64,000 bases of DNA from Nageia nagi (taxonomy: Eukaryota; Pinophyta): the NCBI GenBank assembly GCA_050084985.1, contig JBITNC010000001.1:164796001-164860000 (forward strand). Reading direction: 5' to 3'. Below the pieces are notes generated by a model. The model had not been told where the DNA came from and did not search any database. It was given only the letters and a program-made list of their open reading frames with translations. Both the position numbers and the translations under genes were made by a program. Below are positions 23,264-34,216 of the stretch, one piece after another. Position 1 is the first letter of the stretch. Each line of letters begins with the position of its first letter.

Positions 23264-23557
23264 GTGGCCGCGAAGAAGAGACCCCCACCTCTAGCTGAGC
23301 TTGCAGTTCAAGTTAAGTTAGAAAAGGAAAGTGTCCGCAATGCCAAATTCCTTAACCTTAGGGTTCATAGAAATGGATCCACTTCAAGTAGGCAACATCT
23401 TCATTCAAAACATTCTCGGGTTAACAACATCACTTTAGAGAAAGCATGGGTCTCCCCTAAATCCAACTTGGTCATACACTTTAAGAATACCAAAGAGCAT
23501 ATGAAGGCCTTAAGGGCCAAAAAGGAAACTATTCAATCTCTAGGACAAGATTTTTCT
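23264..23557 (+). pseudogene. LINE-1 segment a, putative N-terminal region
   Basis: An open frame starts MAAKKRPPPLAELAVQ and is rich in Lys and Arg. It runs to ...IQSLGQDF, where the hAT element is inserted. Beyond the hAT target duplication the frame continues as SLMSILHVDELQKA and, further on, WVVIRN and VVIWDSPP, which lie just before the endonuclease domain. I infer that this is the region upstream of the endonuclease of LINE-1. The protein segment itself is not recognised, and a host exon (GGTACAG precedes it) is the alternative. Confidence 0.4.
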
Positions 23558-23965
23558 CAAGGTTCCACAGTGAGTCGGGAGCGGCAGAGTGTCATTTTTA
23601 GGGAGCGGCTCCGATTCGGCAGGCGGAGCGACTAGTAAAAATCTCTAAGATCTTTAGATTTTTTCTTGTTCATTGTTTTTAATTCATTTTTACAATCAAC
23701 ATTCAATATATATCAAATATGAATTTAAATTACAAAACATAATCAAGTATGAATCTGAAAGGTAGAAACTAGAAACAAGAAATCAGAAATCAAAGCGAGC
23801 CATAATGTCATTAAGTGACAAACAAGTCTGAATCACTAGTACATAATGTCATAATATCAAAATGAGTCATAATGTCATGAGAGCAAAATGCCAAAGGTCA
23901 CAATAACAAAACCATAACTGTCAAGTATCAATACTATCAAACTATGGCTCTAGCCTCTAAGACTC

Positions 23966-26680
23966 TTAAGACAAATCCTTTGGCTCTAAGGGCTCATGTG
24001 CCTCTAATATATTCCGATTGTAGTCAGAATCAGCATCCTGCTCATCCATATCATGATCATTTGATGAGCTACCTTCATCATTCAACTGGATACGCTCCAT
24101 GACCAATGGTAATCCTATCAACCCTTGAGCATCATCATCAACCTCCTGACTAGTTGCCTCCACAGGATCAATATCCCATCGTGAAAGTGGACTAGCTCTA
24201 TACTTTGGCTTCACCCTCTCATGAAGACAAAGATAGCTATTCACCGCTACTAGCTTCTTTGCTCTCTTTGGGGTAAGCCTGTTCCTTCTCATGCTGTGGA
24301 TGATGCCATATGTGGACCAATTCCTTTCTGCAGCATAGGAACTACCAACTTACAAACAAATTTGTCATTTGATAAAATTAAAATTAGAAACATGAAACAT
24401 CAAAGTTCAAACAATTTGAATTATTCAAATTTGAAATTTCTTCTATTAACCTGAGAAAGGAGCCCAACTGCAAGTTGCCTCAATTCTAGAGCATCATCCC
24501 CATATAGATCCCACCATCCAATGGGATCACTTTGGGCAATAGTATTCCTATCCTCTCTACACTCTGGTGTGTTAAAATGAGGACCCTTAAGTCTTGAAAA
24601 TTGCATGAATTGTTTTCTAAGGATGGCAGCCTCCTCTTATGTATACACCTTTTTCAAGAACTTCATGAATCTATTTTTCACTTCTGAATCATTAATGGGT
24701 ATATTTTTGCCATCTTGGCACATACCATTTTGGATTTAGAGCATGGGCAGCCATATGCATTGGAGTGTTCATCTTAGTCCACCTATAAGAAATTAAAAAA
24801 TAAAGTTAAAAACTTAAAACTACAAAGTACAAACAACAATGAATCAACATTTGTTACATTTCTTATGGTTATCTGTTCAATATAATGGGACGAATGTAGT
24901 TTGTATAAAATGAGAGATCTTTGGCACTAATGATATCTTTTATTCGCTCAACCATGCTGTCAAAAGTCTCATATATTTCTCCTAAATTAGGAGAATCTGT
25001 ATCACCATACCTAATGACATCATGGATTGGAGCAATGAAACTAACCATGTACCTACAAGGTGACAAGGATTAAAAAAAAAAGTTAAAAAACTACATAGTA
25101 ATATAAACAATCAATAACAAAAAAATTAAAATGAAACTTCATTTATCTAATTTCATCCCACCAACTATCATTTAAGATTTTGAATCTATGTGTTTTCCCC
25201 TCATCTGACTCAAAATCCTTCCACTTCTTCCAATCTGATGACCCTACCATGGATTGGAGTGGTTGCTATAACTCAAACATCCTCTTTAAGAGAAGGTAAT
25301 ATGTGGCATATCTTGTTTCAGCAGGTTTGATGAACTCCTTCTTTGAGAAGCACCGAAACAAGGCCATTGATGTGTGATGGTTGCAAATAAATATTTGCAT
25401 CTTTCTTCTTTTGAACTATATCTTTCACCCATTCTATTTTTCCAATATTTTTCAAAGCATTGTTCAAAGCATGCACACAACATGGAGTCCAATAAATATG
25501 TCTAAAAGTGGACTATAACAATTTACCTGCTTTCTTACAAACAGGGGCTGCATCTGTAATGAACTACAAGACATCAAAAAATTAAACTTAAAATATTAAA
25601 TATTGAAAATTTAAAAGTAAAATAAATAAAATGAAAAGTATAAATTATTAAATACTATAAAATTTAAAATAAAATAACAAAATAATTTTGCTGGCACAAC
25701 ATTGGATGGGCCAACATTCTCAATAGCTTGCTTCAAGAGATGAAACTCGAACTCTGAATCCTTTTTCTTCCCAAAACAGTCAATAGCTTGAAGAAAAAAA
25801 GGACCATCTGGAAATGTAACAATTATATTGATGAGTGGATGCTGATGAATGTCAGTCCATCCATCCATCACTATGGAACACCCATTATGCATCCATGATG
25901 TTTCCATTGTACGCATCATCAAAGTACATTTAGCATAAGCCTTCTCCAAAAGACTAGTATATTCAAGTGCATCTTTGAAATAGGGTGACCGTGCAATACA
26001 GAAGGGTAGCCCATGTGCATAAGAAAAAAACCCAAAGAATCATCAACAATTTCTTTTGCTTGTATATTCAATGCATCATGTATATTCCCTCTTTTTCTTG
26101 ATGGGGGCAATGTAAGACTCGGTAAACTAGAAGAAGTAGGGTGTGTGGAAGAAGATACATATGAACCAGTAGTGGGAGATGGATGGCTAGGAGTAGGGTG
26201 GCTAGATGAAGTATTTTCAATTCTTTGTTCTTTTAAATCAAGATTAGTGCCCATATGTGTAAGCCTTATAATTTCTACAAGTTGGAATTTGTTTACATTT
26301 GGACACTTTCTCACCCCACACCCTGTTTTATGTGAGAGGTGTGCATCTAGCTTAGTATAGCTTCTTGTAAATCTAGTTGAACAAAAATTACAAATTACTT
26401 TTGTCCCTTCAATTGAATTTGAAGTATTTTTTTTCAATGGATCATTTCTAAAAAATTGCTATAGAGGTTTTATGGAATTAAATGGTTCTCTGGCAAATGG
26501 TTTTAACAACATAGAGGGACGATCAAAACTAATTGTGTTAGAACTGCTGCCCCCAAAAGTTTGTGATTGTTGAGTTTGTACATGGTGCACATATATGTTT
26601 ACATTTTGATTTTGGGTTTCAATTTCTTCCTTTCTTCCACTTTCATTTTCAAGAACAAAACCCTCACTATCACTATCCAT
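23966..26680 (-). pseudogene. hAT transposase gene, broken, introns likely
   Basis: Blocks in minus-strand order: start MDSDSEGFVLENESGRKEE at 26680; an in-frame TAG at 26459-26461; BED-type finger CNFC...H..H....C (about 26400-26330); Ser/Pro/Thr-rich linker; RSPYFKDALEYTSLLEKAYA after a frameshift near 25995; DUF659-like GCSIVMDGWTD and HPLINIIVTFPDGPFFL (25890-25800); TDAAPVCKKAG and YWTPCCVHALNNALKNI (25555-25440); IYETFDSMVERIKD (24975); WTKMNTPMHMAAHALNPKWY (24785-24725); WWDLYGDDALELRQLAVGLL (24515-24455); and dimerisation AAERNWSTYGIIHSMRRNRL (24335-24275) with an acidic tail ending at 23966. Order and motifs fit an Ac-like plant hAT transposase of normal length. AT-rich gaps between blocks look like introns. 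It has at least one premature stop and one frameshift. Confidence 0.85.
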
Positions 26681-27004
26681 TTTGATATTGGATTCTGGAC
26701 AAAAAAAAATTTAAAATTAAAATGAAACTCTTTACAATATCTAAAATTTTGAAGAATCTAACAAGAAAGAGAGAGAAAGAAAATCTACCTTGTTGTCCTC
26801 CTTCCTGCTATAGTTTTTTCTTCCTCATTGTTTTTTTGTTGGGGCTGGACCAAAAATAGGAGAATAAAAACTAAGATTGGGAGGTTAAAGTCATAGGGTT
26901 TTGGGGTGGGGGAGTGGGGGCATGAGTGGGACCCACCCCCATTCTTTTTTTTCATGTTTTCAGCTTTGTTTTTTTAAAAAAACTTGAGCAAATTTTTTTA
27001 ACGT

Positions 27005-27260
27005 TGTTGGAGCGGTCAGACACTCCCGAAGTGGTCGTGGAGCGGCTCAGCCACTTCGACGGTGATCCGGATGGCAAGGCGGGTGGTCCAATCCGCTCTA
27101 ACTGATCCAAAGTGTCGGGAGCCGCTCTCAGCCGCTTCGACGGCACTTCGGATGGCAAGGCGGGTGGTCCGATCCGTTCCAACCAATCCAAAGCGTCGAG
27201 AGCCGCTCCGACGCTTCGGATCGGCCGGAGCGCGTTCGGGAAATCCCAGAGCACGCTCTG
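27005..27260. repeat. GC-rich subterminal repeats of the hAT element
   Basis: A tandem pair of period 81 (GGATGGCAAGGCGGGTGGTC at 27069 and 27150), with GGAGCGGC and GAGCCGCT motifs in both orientations. The other end (23570-23635) has GGGAGCGGC motifs too. Such subterminal motifs are typical hAT transposase binding regions. Arg-rich ORFs over this stretch on both strands are composition artefacts. Confidence 0.6.
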
Positions 27261-27271
27261 ATGGAACCTTG

Positions 27272-28412
27272 ATTTTCCTTGATGAGTATCTTACATGTTG
27301 ATGAATTACAAAAAGCTTGAGACAAGGTAGCAACAACTAGAAACGCTAACAAATGGGTAGTAATTCGGAACTTATGTGTAGTCATTTGGGACTCCCCTCC
27401 CCGTGGGTAGTCCAAGCCCTTACTACCTAAATGACTGGAAGGGGGGAACCAAGGAGATTTTCGTAGCATGATGGAATTGTAATGATATGATGCGGTTTGC
27501 CCCTAGATCTTTCGCAAAAATGATAAGAGGACATGATGTTATAATCGTATGTGAGACACATGAAAGCCTTGAGCAAGCTCTACCATCAATCACTGGCTAC
27601 TTTTGGTGGTCCAGCTATTGGCAAATCGCATGTCGTTTGGGGGGGGGGGCACGTGGGGGTGGTTAGAGGGTTTGGAGGTGCTGCTATTCTTATCTAGGAT
27701 AGAATCTAGCACTTAATGACATTGCTATCTTTAGATCTCCACTACATATTCTTGTTGATCAAACTTCATTTTCACCCATCTGTTTGGGACATTTTCATTG
27801 TCATTTGCTACTCCCCTTAAGCCATGTCCAACTTCTCTATCCACATTGATGGGGACCCTTACTAAGATCTTTGTGAGGACATCACAAGGCATATAACTAC
27901 TGGAGAAGTGCTATTATTAGAGGAATTTAATGCCCATACCATCTATATGTAGGTCCCTCGACACGACATCATAGAGGATGAGATGCAGATCTAGGATATA
28001 GATCTCAAGGACCTTGGTTTTGTTAGAACCTCCATCGAGACACAAGTTAAAACTTACAAGAAGCATCTTTTGGAGTTGGGAGAATTCAACAGGCTCATTG
28101 TTCTCAATAGATTGTCTTGTCGTCCAACCTCTAAAGGATTCACCTACTTCACTCACAGCAGCGGAGCCAATGCAATGGATTATGCTCTTTCCTTGACCAA
28201 AGACCACCCTCATTTTGCCCATTTTAGTGTCTCTAGTCACCCTCATCCTATTCATTTCCCATTTCAGTGTTTTTATCACCTTGTCCCCTTCGTGCTCTCA
28301 TTTACTATCTCCATCATTATTTCCCCTATTATTGCACCACCTCTTTCCTCCACTTTCACCTACAAGTTACTATAGAATTTGATTATAGGTATTCCCTTGC
28401 CTATATGGATGG
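27272..28412 (+). pseudogene. LINE-1 segment b, endonuclease domain
   Basis: Blocks of an APE-type LINE endonuclease: VCETHESLEQALPSITGYFW at 27549-27608, holding the catalytic Glu of the ETH motif; the GDFN-type box as EEFNAHT near 27920 (Asp to Glu); and ELGEFNRLIVLNRLSCRP with FTYFTHSSGANAMDYALS at 28070-28190, the usual SxxSxxDYxL end of the domain. Several frameshifts and stops occur. Upstream at 27340-27420 WVVIRN and DSPP are readable. It is 5'-flanked by the hAT element and cut at 28412 by the LTR composite. LINE identity is supported by order and motifs; the clade is not determined. Confidence 0.7.
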
Positions 28413-28620
28413 TGTTGGGGTGTTTTTCTTTCCTACCCTGGAGTAGTGAGAAAAATGCCAACACCTCAGGGGAAGGGATGTTACTCCCTCCCTCTATGGG
28501 GACTATTACCCAAAAGGTTAGCTCCATGACTTGGTGAGGATAACTCAGGGATCGGATGAGATGTTTAAAGTTGCCACCAACATGAATATCATGTGTGAAT
28601 TCCAGGACTTGGATTGTCTT
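28413..28620 (-). mobile_element. Family-2 LTR end, inverted relative to 33771
   Basis: Starts TGTTGGGGTG then TTTCTTTCCTACC, matching the left ends of LTRs D (34217) and E (42114). About 200 bases here are the reverse complement of 33560-33771, including CTTTCCTACCCT, GTGAGAA and GGTGAGGATAACTC. Only this short terminal piece is present; it has no target duplication with the right copy (GATGG against TATAA). Confidence 0.65.
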
Positions 28621-28870
28621 TGTAGCATCGAAATCAAAGGAATCACTTGATCCAGAAGTTGAAGAAGGGATTGGTTAGGAAGTCCAGGAGCATAAATTCA
28701 CGGCATCTGCGTGCCTTGGGCATAGGGAGTTTACAAATTGCATGGTAAGCTCCAAAATGGAGTTCAATGTCATGACATATGAAGCTTATAAAGAAGCAAG
28801 ATTTGTCCCAACGACCTTGGATGAGGAAGATCGCACATGGCTTATCGACCAATTTTAGATAAATGGTGTT
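28621..28870 (+). other. Decayed coding-like stretch before the acidic ORF
   Basis: A frame with few stops reads ...MVSSKMEFNVMTYEAYKEAR, then DEEDRTWLIDQF, before the ORF at 28871. It suggests that the original reading frame began further left. Family not recognised. Confidence 0.35.
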
Positions 28871-30289
28871 TTGAAGGAAGTCCCTATATGTCCTAAAGGT
28901 TTGTCATCTTTGTATTTTGTGGACATAAGGGTGTTATATCTACTTGGTATTATCCCCGTTATATTTGGCAAGGAATGGATAAATGTATTCAAGGAGAATA
29001 AATGTCTCACCCTCACAGGGGATGAAGAGAAAGAGGAAAAGGAAGAAAATGAAGATAAGGACTTTGACACACAACATGATAATTCTTCCGATCTAGATCA
29101 TGATCTCGTAGAGTCCTTACATGAGGAAACCTTTGAGGATGATTCCATCACTTACCCTTCATCAGGGGACCAAACAAGCACAAAGACATGGGAAGAAGAC
29201 AGTGTTAATGACGAAGCTGATCATGAGTTGATTTGCCAGTTGGAGCATAAAGATGGCTATCAATCTATGGATAACCCACTGTCTGAAATGGATGCCAAGG
29301 TGAATGTTGAGAATCCACTCTTTGAACCACATGATGTCGAGGAACACCATGTCAAAGCTAATGAATTATGGACCTCACATAAGAATGCAGATATCACAGA
29401 GGTTGAGCAACCATCTTCAATAGAGTTATTTTTAGAATGGAAGCTCAAAGAACTTCAACCATGCCAAGACAAAGGATCAGTCTCAAAGGATGATAGCCTC
29501 TTGGAAGTAGATTACAATCCCGTAGAATCATCGCTTGGAAAGATTTTTGTGGGGGATTTCGTTACTGATCTTTTTCGGGGTGATCAATTGAGCAAAGAGA
29601 GACGGGAAGAATATAGTAGTGATGAGGAACTTGAGTACAGGATGACTCCCCAGTGGAATTACCAAGAGCCAGAGATTGTAATCGATGAATTCTTGCTCCC
29701 ACTTTTAGACGAAGATACCACAAAAATTGAATAGGAACTTCTAGCTAAGATATGTCCAGATTCAATATTTAAGGAACTGGAAGAAGCTTTGTATGGTAAG
29801 ACGTCTAATTGGTCATATCAAGAGGATGGGAAAGAAGGGGATATTGATGAATTCCTTGAAAGTTATACATTATTGCTTGAGAATGAAGATGATGTCCAAT
29901 TGGAATCTAACTCTGCTATAGATGAATTCCTTGATCTTGTGTTTGATGATGTTAAGGATCCCTTATTTTACAAAGGGCAAGAATCTCCATGTCAAGAGGT
30001 TGATGATGCTTTTGTGATCCATGCACGAGAACTGGTACATGAAGATGCTCACAAACTGGCAAAAAGTAGCGATATCTTTGATGGCCATAGTGAAACAATA
30101 GAAACAAAGCTAGAATACGTGTTGAAGGGGCCTAGATTGGAGATAGAAGAACTTGAGTTGGATTCCAAGGGGAATAGGCCCTATGTTCCTACTATCCTGA
30201 TGCCTAGGTGTGCATACTTTCCATCTCTTGGTGGTGAGGAGGTTGCAGATGATGAGAGCAAGATCACATGGTTGTCACAAACAAAGTAG
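28871..30289 (+). pseudogene. Acidic ORF of about 473 codons, one in-frame stop
   Basis: Two open stretches, 28871-29734 and from 29735 to 30289, share one frame and are separated only by a TAG at 29732-29734. The protein is strongly acidic: Glu/Asp runs (EEKEEKEENEDKDFD near residue 55), two similar IDEFL motifs (VIDEFLLPLLDED, AIDEFLDLVFDD) and repeated NW or WSYQE phrases (QWNYQEPE, NWSYQEDG). There is no signal peptide, metal site or known enzyme motif. It lies inside a family-2 LTR composite on the same strand as LTR C, so a retroelement accessory protein is the best guess. A captured host gene is possible. I do not recognise it. Confidence 0.5.
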
Positions 30290-31181
30290 GTATACTTGTA
30301 GCACAAGTAACAAATGATACCCCATGTTTTGAGGTGCCCATGAAAGAAAGTCTCTTGCTTGTTCTTATCAGTGGCCTGTATCATTCCATGCAAAAGATGT
30401 TCACAACGATTGTTGTTCATAGGATTTGTGCAGTATTCTCATGGGCATGTGCAAGACCTCTGCTACAATCACCCATTCTTCCTAGAGGCATGTTACATGA
30501 GGATCACAACATACAGTTCACTCCTTTAAGTGGAGAACAAAACAAGGTTTTTGATCTAGGTATCCATGACACTTGAAGTCCCTTGAGGTTGTACTATAAT
30601 GTAAATAGTGTGTTGTGTATCTTCTCATGAAAAAAAAAGAGAAAACAGAAAAGAGCAAAATATGAACTTCAAAAGGATACCATGGAACATCTGAATAGAG
30701 CGATCGAGCTTAGGGATGGGTTGCTCTTTTCCCCAGAGACTACAGTTGGAACAAAGACTCTGGGTGATACTGACTTGGTTATTTTTTGTAATAGGTAACG
30801 AACACATTCATAGAGCAACCAAGCTCAGGGACGGGTTATCCTTTTCTTCGAAGACTATAGTTGGAACAGACACATCAAATGAATCTAATGTCCTCGAACC
30901 TAGACTTCAACATAGGTGTCCTGATGATAGCCAGTGAGAGTTCACTCACTATAATGAAACCGGCGATGTAGCCGTGAGTGATGGTGCTGACACAAGCTCG
31001 CTCCCTATGGACGACGCAAGCCATTGTGTATTCACCCATTTAGGTTTAGTCTTAGGATTGTTATGTCGTCATGTTTGTCATCCATCGTCATTTGTCACAT
31101 GTTGAGACATCTTCACTTCACCATGTTGTTGTTTTGTTTTAGCTTGTCCCATCATTCTTGTTGTTGTTTTGTTTTAGCTAA
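30290..31181. repeat. Non-coding tract with a 120-bp direct duplication
   Basis: A segment near 30698 (GAGCGATCGAGCTTAGGGAT...CTACAGTTGGAACA) recurs near 30815 (GAGCAACCAAGCTCAGGGAC...CTATAGTTGGAACA). The rest shows no gene. The stretch ends at the LTR C start; no clear polypurine tract adjoins, though an A/G-rich run lies at 30629-30660. Confidence 0.5.
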
Positions 31182-31473
31182 TGTTGTGCCCTACACAACT
31201 CACCCCAAAAATTCGCAATTTTGGGGACCCTCAACAACTTACACTCATGTGACACCAGGTTGGCACATTCCTCCTTGTCCCCGACTTACTGGAAACCACG
31301 TCTATCTTCCCATCACCTAAATGAGTCCAATTGCCCAGTCTTGGTCGTGTCATGATAAAAAGTTAAAACCCTTGAAAATTGGCTAAGTCTGGAAAATCTA
31401 AGTCGAGTATAGGTGAAACTGGGAAACTTGTGTTGAGTCGGAACCAAGCAAAGTATGGGCCACTCCCCAGCCT

Positions 31474-32454
31474 AGCGCACACTCTAGGAAGACAAAATTT
31501 TATCTTTCTAGGATGTGCGCTCGGGCCAGGAGGACACCTAATTTGAAGTCCAAGTGTTTAAGATGAAACTGGGTCAATTCTGGACCTGGCGCATGCCATG
31601 AAAAGACAAAATTTTGTCTTTTTGGGCATGCACCAAGCTCAAGGAGGTGCCCAGGATGGAACAAAGGCCCGAAAAAGCTAATTTGAATCATTTCAAGGTT
31701 GGCGTATGCTTCAAAAAGACAAAATTTTGTCTTTTGGGAGCATGCGCCCAAGCCAGGAGGCCACCATGATGGACTTGAAGACCCGGAAGATCGAAGTGCA
31801 CTCACCCAGGAGGTTGGTGCATGCCTCAAAAAGACAAAATTTTGTCTTTTGGGAGCATGCGCCAAGCCTAGGAAGGCATCCTGTTGAGTTGAAACGTGAA
31901 AATTGGCTAAGGCATGGAGCATCGAAGCCTGTATCCCTCTCCAACATGACTAGAGGGGCTGGCGCATGCCTCAAAAAGACAAATTCATGACTTTTGGGAG
32001 CATGTGCCAAGCTTGGGAAGGCATTGGGATGGAACGAACTTGAAAATATGGCTAAGTCCCGAGAGCAGAAGACCAAAATGAAGCAAATATGGCCACCTGC
32101 AACCTAGCACATTCCTCAGGAAGATAGGATCATGACTTTCTGGATCATGCGCCTAGACTGGAAGAGTCGGAGAGATTGGAGCGTGTTTCAAAAAGACAAA
32201 ATCTTGTCTTTTGAAATCATGCGCCAAGCTTGGAGAGGCCTCTGGGTCTGACTGTTGAGAAAAATGAGCAAGCTAGGATGCCAGGATGAGCAAAAACGGG
32301 CAAGTTCAGGTCACATCTAGCTCAGGATAGAGTTGGGAGCATTGTTTCAAAAGACAAAATCGTGTCTTTCTGTACCATGCTCCTAGTTCAAGAGAGAGTT
32401 GGGAGCACCGTTTCAAAAGATAAAATCTTATCTTTCTGCAGCACGCTCCAAGTT
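31474..32454. repeat. Nine tandem hairpin units in LTR C
   Basis: Units recur every 65-150 bases, at about 31474, 31587, 31700, 31814, 31960, 32104, 32177, 32334 and 32400. Each is an inverted repeat of about 50 bases: an outer arm pair such as TGGCGCATGC/GCATGCGCCA, a few unpaired bases, then an inner palindrome AAAGACAAAA/TTTTGTCTTT. Later units have paired changes: outer GGAGCAT/ATGCTCC at 32334, and inner AAAGATAA/TTATCTTT at 32400. ORFs across the array on both strands are by-products. Confidence 0.85.
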
Positions 32455-32851
32455 CAGGGCATATGCTCGAAATGGCCAGATTTCAAAGACAGTCCCAGGT
32501 CATTCCAGTTATACATGTGGGCTATTATATTGTCCTTGCAAGTGCCCAAAAGGTGAACAGTTCAAGTCCAGTGTTGCAAAGGCCAAGGAGATACACGAGC
32601 CTAACAATACCAAAAGAGCTCAGGGACATGTTGCAGTTGCAACAGTTTTATTTTATTTATTGCAATTTTATTTTAAATTTGAATTCCAAAGACTTATTAA
32701 ATTTTGTACAACCTTGTGATGGATGAGGATTTGCTCCCACAAGTGCTAGAATGAATCTTGTAATGCCATGTGGCACTTTATTATTGGACCACATTTATTT
32801 TTCTTGGAACACGTAATTAGGGTTAGGGAAACACTGATGGTTGCTCCAAAA

Positions 32852-32864
32852 CTATTTATACCCC
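32852..32864 (+). promoter_or_regulatory. TATA-like box of LTR C
   Basis: CTATTTATACCCC follows TTGCTCCAAAA and lies downstream of the hairpin array, about 0.9 kb before the LTR end at 33771. The same spacing from box to distal end is seen in D and E. Confidence 0.45.
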
Positions 32865-33559
32865 ATTTTGATTCATTTGTAAGGGGGGATTGACATTTTA
32901 ACAATTGAAAAGAACTTTGTGTGCTAGACCAAAATTGTGTAAGTTGTTAAATGTGGTGTATGTATATGTAATTGTGATGAAATGATTCTCATGTTGTAAT
33001 GCCAAATTTGAATGAATGATTGATAGTGTTGTCTAGTTTATTCTATCATTGCTTTGTGTTAATTTACATCACTTGGTGCATCCTGTAAATTCCATGTGGA
33101 GTGGACAAGAGAGTGCTTGTGTATCTTATGAAGTGGTTGATTAGCATATTGTAGGTGATATTTTGTCATTTGCAATCTTAGGCTTGGATACCTCAAGATA
33201 TCTTGTTGATGTTGCTCATAGTAGGAACTTCACCAGGATCATTGAGTCTTGCCCTCATCCCATCCTATTCCACCCTTGCCACAGCTTCACGCTCCTTCCA
33301 CTAGACCATTCATGTTGTTGGCTAGTGGGACGAATTAAGGGTGCAGGGAACCTACACCGAGAACCAGCAAGTCGACTCTTGAGGACCTTATCCCAAACCC
33401 GTGAGTTCGCATGCCTATAGTTGCACCCTACTACCCATTGTCTTTCCACCAATTTTTTCATTTTTCATTTTCTTTATTTTACACTTTTTTTCGCAATTTT
33501 TGCACTGCTATTTCCCTTTAGCATCTTTTAGAAACAACTTTGCCTAACTATAAAGATGA

Positions 33560-33771
33560 TCCTAGTTCGTGAATCCACACATGATATTCATGTTGGTGGC
33601 AAGTTTAAACATCTCAGCCATTCCTTGAGTTATCCTCACCAAGTCGTGAAGCTAACCTTTGGGGTAACCAGTCCCCATAGCGGGAGGGAGTCACATCCTT
33701 TCACCTTAGGTGTTGGCATTCTTCTCACTACTCTAGGGTAGGAAAGAAAAACACCTCAACTGGACCCAACA
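33560..33771 (+). repeat. Right arm of a 200-bp inverted repeat
   Basis: Reverse complement of 28413-28620 with scattered mismatches. Landmarks in plus order: CACACATGATATTCATGTTG, GAGTTATCCTCACCAAGTCG, GGGGTAACCAGTCCCCATAG, GGTAGGAAAGAAAAACACC. The two arms are 5.0 kb apart and enclose the acidic ORF and LTR C. Confidence 0.85.
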
Positions 33772-34216
33772 TATAATTCACCCCACCCATAAGATGGGAG
33801 ACACCATGAATCCGACAATTACAAGACCATCATGATTGGACATGTCTTTGCTAAGTTTTATGCAACAACATTAATCTTGCTTCTTTCTCACAGGTTGGAG
33901 AAAGGACATAGAGCTACAAGACAAGTTGGTTTCTAGCAAAACCACCAAACCATAGATTATATCCTAGTCCTCAGGACCATTATTGAGAAGGCATGTTTCA
34001 AATCTCTGAGTTTATAGTTGCTTTGTGGACTTCAGGAAATATTTTGACATAGTACCTCAACATTTGCTATTTGAGAGGCTTTAATTGATTGGCATCTTTG
34101 GGCATCTTTTGGTGGCAATTTCATGGTTGTATGAGACAATGATAAGCTGATTTAGTTCGCTATAGGGGCTTTCAAAAAACACTTTAACACAATAAGAGTG
34201 AACCAAGGCTTCCCTT
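33772..34216 (+). pseudogene. LINE-1 segment c, start of reverse transcriptase
   Basis: After one frameshift the stretch reads MGDTMNP, DNYKTIMIGHVFAKFYATTL, LSHRLEKGHRATRQVGF and HQTIDYILVLRTIIEKA. Further on come LLCGLQEIF (for the FxDFxKAFD box), FAI*EALIDWHLW and finally VNQGFP. This is the conserved order of non-LTR reverse transcriptase from box 1 to the GxxQGxPLSP box. The Asp-containing box A is damaged. The frame stops at 34216, where LTR D enters between the codons for P and L of that box, and it resumes at 39231. Confidence 0.8.

Larger units (their letters stand above)
23558..27271 (-). mobile_element. hAT DNA transposon with TIRs and 8-bp TSD
   Basis: Terminal inverted repeats CAAGGTTCCA (23558-23567) and TGGAACCTTG (27262-27271) are exact over 10 bases. 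The flanking 8-mers ATTTTTCT (23550-23557) and ATTTTCCT (27272-27279) agree at 7 of 8 positions, the duplication length expected of hAT. Inside, on the minus strand, is a decayed transposase gene with a BED finger, DUF659-like region and hAT dimerisation domain. The 5' end (27005-27260) is GC-rich with an 81-bp subterminal repeat. Element length is 3714 bases. It is inserted in LINE-1 and is itself not interrupted. In-frame stops mean it cannot be autonomous as shown. Confidence 0.9.
31182..33771 (+). mobile_element. Family-2 LTR member C
   Basis: Begins TGTTGTGCCCTACACAAC then CCCCAAAAATT/AATTTTGGGG, the inverted form of the double-hairpin terminus in A, D and E. It ends TGGACCCAACA at 33771, after a CTAGGGTAGGAAAGAAA stretch that matches the far ends of D and E. 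A hairpin repeat array fills 31474-32454 and a TATA-like CTATTTATACCCC lies at 32852-32864. The flanks GCTAA and TATAA are not a convincing target duplication. It lies inside LINE-1. The LTR call rests on both ends plus part order. Confidence 0.65.

Noticed and set aside
27016-27469. Arg- and Pro-rich ORFs at the hAT 5' end
   Set aside because: GC-rich subterminal repeats have few stop codons. ORFs overlap on both strands and lie outside the transposase order.
31500-32076. Overlapping ORFs of 90-140 codons on both strands across the hairpin array
   Set aside because: Palindromic repeats give open frames on both strands; the peptides (KRQNFVFW repeats) simply translate the hairpin.
31474-32454. 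CRISPR-like regular repeats
   Set aside because: A plant nuclear setting, spacing varies from 65 to 150 bases, the units are long hairpins and there are no cas genes.
28413-33771. Mutator-like DNA transposon with long inverted ends
   Set aside because: The inverted ends match LTR termini of D and E, begin TG and end CA, and there is no 9-bp duplication or transposase.
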